DNA of 64,000 nt, from assembly GCA_009733775.1 (NCBI GenBank), contig WOGZ01000120.1:1-64000 (forward strand), in the 5' to 3' direction. Source of the DNA: Alectoria sarmentosa. Its lineage: Eukaryota > Ascomycota > Lecanoromycetes > Lecanorales > Parmeliaceae. Below, piece by piece: positions 34,978 through 46,519 of the stretch. The notes beneath the pieces are model-generated. The model was not told the origin of the DNA, made no database searches, and worked only from the letters and a program-made list of their open reading frames with translations. Position 1 is the stretch's first letter. Each line of letters starts with the position of its first letter. The position numbers and the translations under genes are program-made.

Positions 34978-37260
34978 ATGCTCCAGGAAATCCTGTTGGC
35001 GCTGTCTACGGGTGGTCCTTCTCCGCTCCTATATCCTCAGTCTAGCCAGGCTGGCGCAAGTCATGGGCTCCTGCAAAGCTTCCTCTCCCCTGCAGAACAG
35101 GCCTTGCTGCAGTCCCTGGCCCACAATCTTGGGGATAGAAATAGGAATATCCGAGACCTTACCTCTGCCATATCCTCATCTCACCCATCGACAGTCTGCC
35201 GTGCTGTATCAGCAGCTATAGTGTCCACGTACCTCGCGAATTTCCAACGAAGGATCTTGGATGTGGAACAAGACATACTTAGAGAAGATGCAAGCATCGT
35301 CGGCGCCCACAATATTGTACCGTTGTCTGCCATTGTCGGGGCATTCGATGGATGGAGTAGAAAGCTCGAATGGCTCTGGAAGCTTGTACAATTTATCCAG
35401 GCACCTGCCCCAGAAGAAGCACAGCATACACGATCGAATGGCGAAAAGTGCACCGCGGCTGGGCTCATTGGGCATTTACGAGAATCTACACATACTGGAT
35501 ATCCTGACATCGAGGTGATCTCTCTTGATCTAGTGAGAGTGGCAGAGACAGCGTGGCTCAAGCAAACTTCGGCATGGGTCCTCTACGGTCGACATCCAGC
35601 CCATGGGGCTGGGGACTTCTTCATTACTCGCCAGGCAGCTAGCAAGAACCAGACTGGGCTACCATGGGAGTATGGCGTCCAAGACAGCCTGGTCCCTTGC
35701 TTCGTCACTGCAGACACAGCGAACTCAATCCTCTTCATCGGCAGGTCTCTCAATCATATTCGAGAACGACAGTCAACCTTTGCAGGCGGCTCCTCTAAGA
35801 CAGCTGCTCCAGAGCTTGTCCTGCTTCCCAATCACCTCGCGTATCTCTCTTCACTGGAGTTTCCCCTCAATCCTTCCAGCTTTTCGGCTGCCATTAGAGC
35901 AATTCGGCTTTCACTGTCCCAAAACGCACTGCAAAAATTGCTACCCTTGGCTAAGATTCTGGAATTGCTCCGACTACTGAAAGATTTCTTCCTTCTTCAA
36001 CGCGGGGAATTTGCTGTTGCTCTCCTCACTGCAGCCGACGAGCGTCTTGTTACTAGAAATAAAGCCGAACGATCTAAGCGATACCCGGCCAGCGAGCTGG
36101 CCAGCATGACCATCAAAGAGGGAGAAGTATCTGCCGTGTTGGCTCGAACATGGACCGCTTTAACGTCGTATCAGAGTCTTGACGACGAAGACGTGGACGA
36201 GGAGCTTGATCGGGCTCGGGAACTCATCCGCTTGTCAATCAAAAGTGCCGATACAGACCATAATCTTAAGTCTTCTTTGGCTTCTTTCAGTGATCTTTTG
36301 CTGCCTGCATCAACAATGTTAACCCTTCACGTGCCGTCTCCCTTGGACCTTTTCCTTTCTGCCTCAGATGTCGATATCTATTCTCACATTCATGCTTATC
36401 TCTTATCGATCCGAAGAGCCCATCTTCGCCTTAGTAAACTGTTCTTGCTGTCGGTCCTTCGGCGAGACCATCCCTCTCCGAAGGCCCCGACCTCTTTGGA
36501 TCACCACCAGGCCTTCGATATAATGACCCGGATGAGAGCCCGAGCAAATGTCCGTGCGAGAATACTACGTCCTATCTGGGCCACAATTGCCTCCGCAGCT
36601 TTATTTCTTGCAGAACTCGGAGAATACTTTCAAGGAGAAGTCGTGAAGAGCTCCTGGTCAACATTCCATCGATGGCTGGTGCCAACATTGACTGACGACC
36701 TACAGTCTGTAAAAGACAGGTTCGTGTCCTCAATTGGCACGAGTGGACGGCCCCATAGCCCAAGGCCAACATCCTCACAATCGGTTCCGGAACCAGCAAT
36801 GAAATCTCTCCATGATCCCGAGACACTGACGCAAGCACACAAACGCTATCTAGCATCCCTTGAGAAGGCTCTCCTGCTCCGTGACCCAACCTTTACTGCC
36901 GTGCTGCGTAGATTCATGACATCCATAGATCACATGTCGGCGTTGATGCAGCGTCTCAGTACCATTCAGTGGAGCTTGGATTCGGACACACAGAACGAAG
37001 TCTTGATTGCGACAAACCACCTTGGCGAGGAAGAAACGAGACTAGTGGTTGATTTGGAAGCTTCTCGCTCCAAGGTCGCTAGCGGCGTACAGACTTTGAT
37101 ACAGGCGTTGCGAGCCATCGATGCCGCAAGTACTGCTGAACGGGGCTACCAAGGAGACAAGCGGCTCATGCAACATGACGAGTTTGTTCCTTGGACTGGT
37201 GGCGGCGTGGATCGCTTGCTTTTGAAGTTGGACTACGGCAATGTGCAAGATTTGGCATGA
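34978..37260 (+). CDS. Gamma-tubulin complex component 4 (GCP4/Spc97-98 family)
   Basis: A single uninterrupted frame of 760 residues. It opens MLQEILLALSTGGPSPLL, the conserved GRIP1 start of GCP4-type proteins, so the ATG at 34978 is well supported. Later GRIP1 features include AWVLYGRHPAHGAGDFFI and a following FVTADTANSILFIGRSLN. The GRIP2 half, which contacts gamma-tubulin in the family, includes VPSPLDLFLSASDVDIYSHI and FLLSVLRRDH. The protein is a core subunit of gamma-tubulin ring complexes that nucleate microtubules at spindle pole bodies and septa. All parts look intact despite the transposon just upstream, which may have replaced part of its promoter. Confidence 0.93.
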   Translation: MLQEILLALSTGGPSPLLYPQSSQAGASHGLLQSFLSPAEQALLQSLAHNLGDRNRNIRDLTSAISSSHPSTVCRAVSAAIVSTYLANFQRRILDVEQDILREDASIVGAHNIVPLSAIVGAFDGWSRKLEWLWKLVQFIQAPAPEEAQHTRSNGEKCTAAGLIGHLRESTHTGYPDIEVISLDLVRVAETAWLKQTSAWVLYGRHPAHGAGDFFITRQAASKNQTGLPWEYGVQDSLVPCFVTADTANSILFIGRSLNHIRERQSTFAGGSSKTAAPELVLLPNHLAYLSSLEFPLNPSSFSAAIRAIRLSLSQNALQKLLPLAKILELLRLLKDFFLLQRGEFAVALLTAADERLVTRNKAERSKRYPASELASMTIKEGEVSAVLARTWTALTSYQSLDDEDVDEELDRARELIRLSIKSADTDHNLKSSLASFSDLLLPASTMLTLHVPSPLDLFLSASDVDIYSHIHAYLLSIRRAHLRLSKLFLLSVLRRDHPSPKAPTSLDHHQAFDIMTRMRARANVRARILRPIWATIASAALFLAELGEYFQGEVVKSSWSTFHRWLVPTLTDDLQSVKDRFVSSIGTSGRPHSPRPTSSQSVPEPAMKSLHDPETLTQAHKRYLASLEKALLLRDPTFTAVLRRFMTSIDHMSALMQRLSTIQWSLDSDTQNEVLIATNHLGEEETRLVVDLEASRSKVASGVQTLIQALRAIDAASTAERGYQGDKRLMQHDEFVPWTGGGVDRLLLKLDYGNVQDLA

Positions 37261-38746
37261 GAAATGGTGGGCGCCTAATGGGCCATTGTGTTGAAGGACT
37301 CTGTCTTCTTTAATTGTATCTGTCTATCTTCCAGTACTCTTTGAAGATAGCGTTGGTGCCAAGCTTAGAGCAGCGACGAGCCTCGACGTATGAATCCTGA
37401 CATGCTTCTCTTCCGTTTCTTTCCCATTCATTTGGAATTCCTCTGCTTCGCTTCGTCAATGCCTACACCAACGTGACGAGGAGTCATCATTGAGCTGATA
37501 GGTTGATATTCCGTCTGCCTTGATTGAAGGCACGTAATCGTATCCCCCACTAAAAATCCGAATTGACAGTCTAGCTGGAGATGTGGACACAATGTGGGTA
37601 GGCAAACGCAACGTCAGATTAGTCGTAACATCTCCATCTTAACTTGTTGAATCACGACGTTGGATTACACTTGAAAGCTTGATTGAAACATACTTGTTCA
37701 TTTCATTCATCATAGCTACACAGTAAGAAACGATTACGCCGGCGTGGGTCATTTAGCTTCGGATGATAGTATTTACAGTTGGTCTGGATCAGTGGCAGCT
37801 TGGAGTTCAGCCCACATGATCTACGCCATGTGTTTTCCATATGACTTTCATCGCCGCCAAAGGGAAGCATTTCCAACGACTCCGACCTATGGTCTAGTAG
37901 ATCGCTCCGATCAATTTTGGTGCTGGAGGATGCTCTGGAAGCGGCAACCAGCTTGGTAGTCTTCTCAGCCTTGTCTGGATCATCGACGCTTCCTGTTCGC
38001 CACGTCCGCCACTCCATGCTCTTCCACCGCGTCGCCGCTTGAAACCCCTGAGCTATGCGTTTTCCACCCGTTGAAGGAGCGACAACGAGACTCTGGGTGT
38101 CCATGAAGTTGCCCGCCGTCAGTCTCCGCCACCGTCCTGTTTTTATTGCCTCACAGGTAGCGAGCAGTATCAAGGAGGTGTGGATTGCGAGGGAAGTGAA
38201 GATGTGCAAATCGCTCACGATTCTTATGCCTTGGTACGTGCCCCACAGCTCAACCATTGTTGTGTGCTTCCTGGGGATGATTGTCTGCGATGCCGAGCTG
38301 AGCGGCGCCAAAAGCTACTAGCAGGTCATCGACTGTTGCTTCGATGGAGTCTTCAAGAGCAGGAATTATGGTATCTTGGCTCGACATGGTTTCTCTTGCA
38401 GTCTACGCGTCTGCATCGTTGACAATCAGATCACCAAGTGCTGAGACCCCAATGTTGCTGCTGATCTTTGATAGCCGGTCAACACTTGTGATTGTGTTGA
38501 ACATGAGATCGCCTGTTTTGTCAATGTTTTCTGGTGGCCAGCCTGGACTTTTCATCCGCGAAATTTCATTTGTCTGCTGAGTTGTATTTACACAGACCTG
38601 GAATGTACTGGTCGTGAAAAATCGATCTTACGCTGTATGTTTTGATGGTCTGAGTAGTTTTGAGCGGGGGCAATTGCAATCAGATTTCGATTGAAATGAG
38701 AAACAGCGGACCAAGCAAAGATACTGTCTATTGGTGATCTAGCGGG
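37261..38746. other. Intergenic with a possible minus-strand gene
   Basis: The minus strand has a 202-codon ORF (38311-37703) with a hydrophobic segment (FTSLAIHTSLILLATCEAI), and upstream another open stretch (about 38580-38405, TSVDRLSKISSNIGVSALGD). A two- or three-exon gene is possible, but the upstream frame at 38290-38350 (SIEATVDDLLVAFGAAQLG) does not join the ORF by an obvious intron. I leave it as an unproven candidate. Confidence 0.25.
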
Positions 38747-38854
38747 CAAGTTGCGCTAGTACTGCAATTTGCATGCAACGGTGAGCATATTGCGCAATTT
38801 GCCTACCCCTAGCAATGCATGCAACTTGCAAACCCTACGCTAGCGCGCAACTTG
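38747..38854. repeat. Short inverted-repeat element with TTGC motifs
   Basis: The outer arms are CAAGTTGCGCTAG (38747-38759) and CTAGCGCGCAACTTG (38840-38854), complementary apart from two bases. Inside, TTGCATGCAA- and GCAATTTGC-like words recur four or more times, so the 108 bp can fold into a hairpin. It is probably a remnant of a miniature element. No clear target duplication was seen. Confidence 0.5.
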
Positions 38855-39010
38855 AACCGCCGCGGCACTATCCGAGAATTTCTTACCTTAGTGTCCGGAT
38901 ATTTAAAACCGGGTAAAATTCCAGGATAAAATCATACTGGTTGCTTTTACGTCGCAAATCGAGCATGTACTACTCATAAGGATTCTCTTTCGCGACAAGA
39001 ATCTCGCAAG

Positions 39011-41156
39011 ATGTGTGGAATTGTCGCAGTGATCCACGCAGACACTTCCTCAGACTCAGCAGTAGCGGACCTCCATGATGCCCTCTACCTCCTTCAGCAC
39101 CGCGGACAGGATGCATGTGGTATTGCCACCTGCGGATCTGGCGGACGGATCTATCAATGTAAAGGCAATGGCTTAGTTTCCAAGGTTTTTAATGATGAAG
39201 AGCGGATCACGGACTTGCCAGGCTTTATGGGCGTCGGCCATCTACGATATCCTACAATGGGAACAGCCTCTCGGTCTGAAGCACAACCTCTGTTCGTCAA
39301 CTCACCGTATGGAATCTGTATAAGTCGTTTGTCTCCCCCAACTCAGAGACGCCTTTTGTATTCTTTCAGACATTCGCCACCTATACTGATTAGATTCAAC
39401 TGACTCCAAAGCGCGAGCAGACAACGGAAATCTCTTAAACTCACTTTCGCTCAAGAAATTCCTGGATCAAGAAGCACACCGTCACATCAACACAGATTCG
39501 GATTGTCAGTTATCTTTTCCAAACTTTCCCTGCCTTATTCGTGCAGCATTTCGAGCCGTGAGACCTGTCGCAGAATTTGAAAGCTCCCGAGACCTGTCAT
39601 ACGACTCATGCAATCCCCGCAGAGACACGCTGACTCCGAAATCATCAAGCGGAAATCCTCCTGAACGTTATGGCTAACGAGCTAAATGAGAGCGGGAAAG
39701 CTAGAGTCAACGCGGAAGATTGCTTTAAGAGTCTGGAGAGAACTTACAAGAAATGCGAAGGTAGTTGGGCGTGTACAGCGATGATTGCAGGATTGGGGCT
39801 CATCGGCTTCCGGGATCCGTACGGCATCAGACCCATAGTCATTGGCTCGCGGACGGTTGAAGGCGGCACGGATTATATGATTGCTTCAGAAAGCGTAGCA
39901 TTGCAATTTTTTGGGTGCCATCCTGAAGACGTTCGAGATCTTTTGCCCGGCGAGGCCGTGATCATCGTCAAAGGTTCGGGGCCAGAGTTTCGGCAAGTGC
40001 AACCTGCGGCAAATTACACTCCTGATATCTTCGAGGTAAGCGCCCTTTCGCACGTTCGCTTCCGACGCTGACTGTAGCTTTAGTACTTGTACTTTGCACG
40101 ACCCGACTCAATCATTGGTATGTTAATGCAGTACGTCCACGAACAGGTATTAATTTTCTAGCAGACGGTATCAATGTGGAAAATGCTCGATTCAAGATGG
40201 GCGAGAAGCTAGCCGCAACCATCAAGAAGGAGCTGGGGCCTGAAAGACTCGCGCAGGTAGACGTCGTTATCCCGATACCGGAGACCTCGAATACGTCTGC
40301 TCGTGCCGTGGCGAAACACTTGGACAAAGAGCTTGCAAGTGGCTTCGTGAAGGCAAGTGAGATATAGCCTATTCAACGTATATGACTGATCGTAGTAGAA
40401 CCGTTATATATATAGGACATTCTTGATGAGCTCGCAACGACTCCGCAGGTCAGGCGTGCGAAGAAAACTCAACGCGATGTCCGCCGTGTTCAATGACAAA
40501 ACCGTGCTCCTCGTCGATGATAGTATCGTTAGAGGTAACACCAGTCTCGAGATCTGCTTAATGGCGCGGGAAGCGGGCGCAAAGTCTATCATTTTCGCGT
40601 CTGCTTCGCCCCCGGTTCGGCATAGTCATATCTACGGGTCAGTACCACTGTTTCGTACGAGAGTCTGATTGGAATTTGCGATGGTGAAGGTTTCACTCTG
40701 CCTAGCAATACATCATTTCATTAACATAGGATATGGTATAATTAACCCCTAGGCAGGGTTGATCTCGCATCTCCGGACGAGCTGATTGCATACTCCAAGA
40801 CTCCGGCGGAGATTGCTATAGCAATCGGCGCTGATATGGTTACCTATCAAACTCTTTCTGATCTTGAGGCTGCGTGCGCAGAACTTTCGCCACGAGGTAC
40901 AGATTGTAATTTCGAATCTGGCGTTTTCTCGGGCTGCTACGTAACCAGGATTCCCGATGGTTATTTCGAGCACCTTGAGCGGGTTCGCGGTCGAACCAAG
41001 AAACCCAAGGTTCCGGAGGCAGCGAGACGTACTATCAGCGATACAATCAGGGATGAAGACTTGAGCCAAGCCGTAGCAGGGTTAGAGCTGGGAGCGGCGC
41101 AATCTTTGATTACTTCGTGTAGCCAGGACATCAGCTTGCATAACTTTAACGACTAA
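39011..41156 (+). CDS. ADE4: Amidophosphoribosyltransferase (purine step 1)
   Basis: Seven exons: 39011-39317, about 39412-39504, 39650-40035, 40084-40117, 40165-40352, 40399-40637, 40757-41156. MCGIVAV at the start supplies the N-terminal nucleophile Cys of the glutamine amidotransferase domain. RHINTDSDSEILLNVMANEL crosses the second intron in phase. The PRPP-binding motif VLLVDDSIVRGNTS and the HIYGVDLASP block mark the transferase domain, and it ends DISLHNFND as in other fungi. The enzyme converts PRPP and glutamine to phosphoribosylamine in the cytosol. Intron 5 (40353-40398) is GC-AG. The first intron's ends are uncertain, so the residues just before NGNLLN, normally His, could be Asp or Asn. 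Confidence 0.9.
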
Positions 41157-41677
41157 GCATTACCGAAATTCTGAAGATTTGTTCTGTATTGGCGTTTATG
41201 GTGAACATGAACGAAAAGTGAAATACTGCAGCACTGCTTCGCTTTCGCCCATCTTGCTTCCGTGCGGCCTCCTGTCAGATTTTAGCGGCGCTCACGCGAG
41301 ACCCTGTTGAGGATGGGGTTGGGGTAGAATTTTATCTTCTTGACTTAAGAGAGCGTCACCGTGAAGCATTCGACAGTGGCAGCTCTATATATTATTAGCA
41401 CAATTTCAAGATAAAAGGAATGGTCGAGAATGTACTTGTGAGCTGATGATAAAAGGAGAGGGAGTAGACTGGCATTATGAACCTCGGGCCTCCTCCAACA
41501 GTCTCAACGTCATCATGCCTCCTACCACCAATCTTGACTCTACTTGTTGCGACCAAGACTACAGAGTTCGCAAAATCTTTGCGTCATCCTTATTTTCTTA
41601 ATCATTCCCACTGAACACCCAATCAAACCATCATAGCTTCTCTACCATTTCTCCGCCTCCGTTCCCTTCTCCGCACC
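41157..41677. other. ADE4 to PPOX intergenic region
   Basis: A plain spacer with the 3' region of ADE4 and a pyrimidine-rich leader (41590-41675) just before the next start codon. No other signal. Confidence 0.4.
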
Positions 41678-42594
41678 ATGTCAACCACAACCCAGCACTT
41701 GAATACGCCCCAGGCGCCCTGGACCTCTACCTTCGAGTCCCATCTCTCCAAGCTTCCCTCCCCCGAATTCGTCCTCACCTCTCTCCAGCCCGCCCCAAAA
41801 GGTTCTCCGGTCCCATACTTGCCTCGACTGAGATACTGCATCTACCGTGGCATGTGGGGCTCGTTGCCTGAGAACAAGCACAATGACGCGCCCCGCAATG
41901 CTCCAATCTACACGTCAGATATGCCGACGTTCACCACCGATGTGCGCATGCAAAAGGTCGGCCAGTTCTTCGCATCTTCATCCGGCCTTGCATCCTCGGA
42001 CGATCAGGTGCAAGGGAGCGGAGGAGGCGGGCCAGTGGAGGCAGTTTGGTGGATCAAGGACACGGGGACGCAGTGGAGGATGAAAGGCGAGGCATTCGTG
42101 GTGGGAAGAGACATTGATGAAGGCGAGAGTAGTGGAGTGAGGACTGTGAAGAGTGAGGTTGGAAGGCGGATGAGGAGGACAGAGGGAGAGGGCAGTCAAG
42201 GGGATTGGAGCTGGGCGAAGGAGCTCACGGCACATTTTGGGAATTGTTCGCCTGGAATGAGAGGTATGCTTTACAATATAGGGACCGAAGGCACGCGAAA
42301 GAATTCGAGGGGCTGATCAATTTCATAGGATCGTGGAAGAACCCGCCACCGGGCACATCTACGAACGGGCAGGAGCCGGACAAGGACCACCAACTTGGAC
42401 AGAAAGTGGAGGATCTACATGATCCCATCGCGAGGGAGAACTTCAGGGTGGTGGTGATCAAGCCGGAAGAGGTGGAGCAATTGGACATCAGTGATCCGGC
42501 TACGGCTAGGAGATGGAAGTATACGTTTGTTGTGGAGAAGGGCCAAGGAGCAGAGGGGAAGGGCGAGTGGAAGACCGAGGAGTTATGGCCTTGA
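41678..42594 (+). CDS. PNPOx-like FMN-binding protein (Alr4036 type)
   Basis: Two exons (41678-42263 and 42329-42594) joined through GTATGC..CATAG give 283 residues. The sequence opens with APWTSTFESHLSKLPSPEF and continues LPRLRYCIYRGMWGSLPENK, TFTTDVRMQKVGQFFASSSG and GPVEAVWWIKDTGTQWRMKG. This is the order of the fungal pyridoxamine-5'-phosphate-oxidase-like (Alr4036) family, whose split-barrel binds flavin. After the intron, SWKNPPPG and FRVVVIKPEEVEQLDISDP complete the fold. The reaction is not established for the fungal members, so I call it only a flavoprotein of this fold. Nothing is missing. Confidence 0.85.
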
Positions 42595-42901
42595 AACCGT
42601 TTATATGGCTCATGTAAGGGAATTCATCCCCAGAGTCAATGTGCTACCGAAGGTGTAGTTAAGTTATGCCAAAGCGTTGAGACAGCTCCAGCTGTTCATG
42701 CCATAATGATGAAGGCGGAAACAGTTGCCAAAATTTGAGTGTTGCTATTAAGCCAGGGCAAACATTTCGTTAGCGGCGCGCGGCTGCCTGCCTTGTAACT
42801 ATCGCCTGAGCAACGGCCTGCGCAAGCTCCGATTTTAAGCAACATACATTAAAGGCAACATACCATAGTTGTCTCGAATCCACTGGATTCCAAACCTGGT
42901 G

Positions 42902-45146
42902 ATGAGCCGGTTAGCAATGGCGTCTCTTCCCCCGTTCATCATCAACGGCTGGCGTCTCCAACAAGGAGAAGAAGGACGAGCCAGGGCCGCTGAACAGCTC
43001 AAGGATTTCACCACGTCGTCACTCGCCGAAACCTTCATGACTTTCCATCTTGACAAGCACTTTGCCACTCCAGATCGAAGCGTCTCCGCTCCATCCCTGG
43101 CATTTATCGCCGTGGGAAAAGTACTAGAGACCCTCGAGAACTCAGGCGATTTTGCAGCCGATGTGAAGACAATTGCTGAGAGCTTGAGCTCAACCACTTT
43201 GCGCCAATTGCTCAATGATCCTAGGACTCCCTACCAACTACTGAGAACCTTTCTCGCTTTGCCTCAGACACTGGTAGCAAAAAATCGGAGGATCGTGGAT
43301 GTTGACGAAGCTGTCCTTCGAAACGAGCATTACATGCGGTCTCGAGACAGCAATCGAGACGGCAGGTATCTTGTCGCTTTGGGAGACCTTTCCAAAATTC
43401 TCGCCAACCCTTCTCAGAATCCTGGTACTCTTTCATTCACGCGCAAAGATCCTCCCAAAGGCGGATTAGAAATTTTGGATGAGCTGCGTCGGAGAGAACT
43501 GACCATTCAACCCAACAGCGCATCTTTCTGCAAGGTATTTGAGCGAATTACTCGCGGCGTCTTACGTGGACTTGATTGGAGCAATGTTCTCGTTGCAGGT
43601 GGCATGGCCCTTACAACTTTGCTGCATACCGATCTGTTGAAGGATGATGACAGAGCAGTGAGAGATCCTGATATAGATCTTTATATCTACGGGCTCGGTC
43701 CTGAAGATGCCAATCGAAAGGTTGAAGAGGTCCACGACGCATGGGTCCGCAACCTCCCGGCAACTGTGCAGGCGAAGCTCGTTGTGAAGAACGCTAAAAC
43801 TATCAATTTCCTATCGAGCTATCCCCACCGTCGCATCCAAATCGTTCTAAAATTACTACCTTCTCCCACAGATGTTCTGCTAAACTTTGACTTGGATGCT
43901 TGCGCTATCGGTTTCGATGGGTCCCGTGTCTTAATGCTGCCACGGTGTGCACGAGCCATTGAAACCGGCTACTCGGTGTTCACTATGGACCTTGTCTGGG
44001 GACATCACCTGGGCGATCGCAGAGCTTCACAGGAAAATCGCATCTTCAAGTATGCTGACCGTGGATTCGGTCTTCGGATCTTGCCTTCCTATGGTCGATC
44101 ATTAGAGGAGGACAATCTAGAGGCCGCGGTCTTCAAGAATGCTCAGTCGCCAGCCTCTGCCGACAAGATGTCTGAAGATGAGGACGATGAAGCATGGTCT
44201 CAAGGGACATGGCGTCAGTATCAACGGGATCGAAAACCTTATGGACGTTCGGAACCTGGATTGAAATCGATGAAGCGAATTGCATATCTAGGACAAGATT
44301 TCGTTCATCGGTTCTACTTTGGAGCTACCCCACTTGCCATCTCCCAGGAACGCTATGATAGACAGAGGGATTTAGGAGATCCAACTAAGGCAGGCGCTGA
44401 GCATATCATTAACCAAGACACAGAAGCCGAGTGGCTTGAGGTATTCCATCAGACTGATCTTGATAATACGATCCGTGGAGAGGCCAATGACCGTCGAAGG
44501 GCACTCGACGAGCCGTTGGAGGGGCCTCTTATGAGTCTTGCCGACCTTGACTCCCAGGAACTGCATCGAGGACTACCGGACGGTCGAAGAGGGCTTGGGA
44601 ACTTCGAGATCTTTATGAGACACTGTGAGGCATGGAGACTACATGCGCGTGGTGAGGCAACTCTAGATGTCCTAGAATCTCAAACCAGCATGGCATACGA
44701 TCCGGAAACGTACGACGATATTCCTACTTACGTATGGGATGAAGACTTTAGAACTGACGACTTTGAGCGCACGATAGAGTCCTACAATAACGGCCTCTGG
44801 GGCAAGGTCCGGAAGGCTATTTGCAGAAAGCTGGGTATTCCCATTAGGATAAATGGATGTGAGTCTTCTTGTTCTTCAGACCTGTCATTTTTTGTAGTAG
44901 AGTACCCGAGCTCTTCATAGTACACGCCATAGGTGATTGTTGGTTCTTGAATATCCTGTAATCAATGGGGCGAAATAGCTAAACATTCACATCGAATTGC
45001 GCTTTTCAGGATTGGCTACAATCATGTTTAGAGGTGGAAAGTCCCCACCGATTGGCGGCTGGAAAAGTCTGGGTGCCGTCCAACGCATTTGGACAGTCTT
45101 TATGCTGGACGCCCACGCTCATATTTTCCGTTTGGCTCGAAGCTAG
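42902..45146 (+). CDS. Nucleotidyltransferase-fold-like protein, uncharacterised
   Basis: A long uninterrupted frame from the ATG at 42902 to 44860. A central block has VLVAGGMALTTLL followed by DPDIDLYIYGL: the GG and D-x-D spacing resembles Pol-beta-type nucleotidyltransferases. It is followed by RRIQIVLKLLPSPTDVLLNF and LDACAIGFDG, a third acidic strand. Similar blocks occur in large ankyrin-linked proteins of fungi, amoebae and viruses; this is from memory and inference. A GTGAGT donor at 44860 and a TTTTCAG acceptor at 45009 lead to LATIMFRGGKSPPIGGWKSL and a stop at 45144, but that join creates TGA. A weaker donor (GTATTC at about 44834) avoids it. No ankyrin repeats are seen here. Confidence 0.6.
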
Positions 45147-45160
45147 TAGCACAATCCTCA

Positions 45161-45936
45161 ATGCTTACTGTTAACGGACAGATCGCGACTATTCCACACG
45201 GCGTATACGACGGCAAGTCTGCGGACCTGATCTCGCAACCGTACAAGAGAAGCAAATCACTATTCCTGTCATCGTGCCTTGGGCGTTGGAGGACTATCTC
45301 CTGTCGACATTGCCACAACAATATGGGGATATTCCTTCACATTTTACCGATTTCAAGCCACTCATACCCATTCACGACGCCACCAAATACGACCCATCCA
45401 CTGCCATCCTTCCGTCTTTGCAGGACACTGCCTCTGAGAGTGGGAATCTCAGGTACTGGGTCATCACGAACGAGAGCATGTGGGCGCAGCAACACCGAGT
45501 ATTAGACGAGATAGCCGAGCTGATGTGGTCAATTTTCCACTGGTTCAACCAAATCTCGGGCACGGATGATATGATGGGCGCCACGCGGATTCGAACTGAC
45601 AACTCAGCGTGCAGATGGCACCTTGCTCGATCGTTCAGACGCCGCATAGTTCTTCCTGAAGTGTCAGACCACTCCTCTGTCACTATGAAATCTGGACTAC
45701 CATCGCTTCGGGAAACCCTTCTTTTCAGGCCGTGGGCCTTTGCAAGCCCGATCATGCCAAACAGAACTTTCGCTCATGAGGACGGAGAAAGATTCCATGA
45801 CTTGTTCAAGGACGAATGCGTCCTTTATCCATTTCCTGATGACTTGTTCTGGCATGCATCCGACGAAGGTACCTGGGATGAGGGGGGGATGCCCTCTTGG
45901 ACTGACCCATCAGCGGGACTTATGGCGGTGGATTGA
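45161..45936 (+). pseudogene. Unrecognised ORF pair with one frame break
   Basis: The first frame (from 45161) encodes MLTVNGQIATIPHGVYDGKS and ADLISQ. At about 45230-45240 the protein-like reading moves to the frame VQEKQITIPVIVPWALEDYL, which runs open to 45936 with LRYWVITNESMWAQQHRVLD and FPDDLFWHASDEGTWDEGG. One lost base explains the switch; no intron fits. It may be a separate gene or the remains of the C-terminal part of the preceding nucleotidyltransferase-like gene. No family recognised. Confidence 0.4.
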
Positions 45937-46519
45937 CGGATGCTAAAGCGTGTAGATTGCATAGCTTGAAAGATAAAATGCCATGTTGCAACAATCTGCG
46001 AGGGTACCTTGGCATCTCCGATTTCCAATATGAGATGGACATGGACACTTTTGAGCATCACAGTCTTAATCTTGCCGGTGTAAGTTCTTGCAGTACCCAA
46101 CGCCGTTCTCTCCCCATAATGTAAAAGTAGCAGGGAATGGCAAACAGTTCGAGGATCTTGCCATACTGCCCTTTTATCTTGACGTTAACTCTTGCCAATG
46201 CTCGGGGTATGTACGATGTGTAGGGACGATGCGCAAAAAGCCTCTCCGTGCAAGTGTCTTCATTGTCGTCATCGTCGTGTGCATGCCAGCACTATTTCAT
46301 CTCTCTGGCATCTCCTGGCTTTACAACTCCTGCCGCATGCATGGGACACTCAGCTTTCCCTGTATGAACCGCTCGCTCAGACGCCATAGATTGCCGCCCA
46401 GTTCCTCGTCCTGTGCTCGTCTCGATCGGTCATTGACTTTTGCGGTCGGGTATGATCTGAAGTTGTTTTGAAAAGTCAGTCCGTCGGTCCTGAGAAAGAA
46501 AGCCCATGTAGATCGAAGT
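45937..46519. other. Intergenic between two disrupted loci
   Basis: Contains only short ORFs (one at 46088-46471 has a hydrophobic patch but no other support). Nothing recognisable. Confidence 0.35.

Noticed and set aside
45585..45605. GGATTCGAACTGAC, similar to a tRNA B box.
   Set aside because: No matching A box or cloverleaf; it lies in a coding-like frame.
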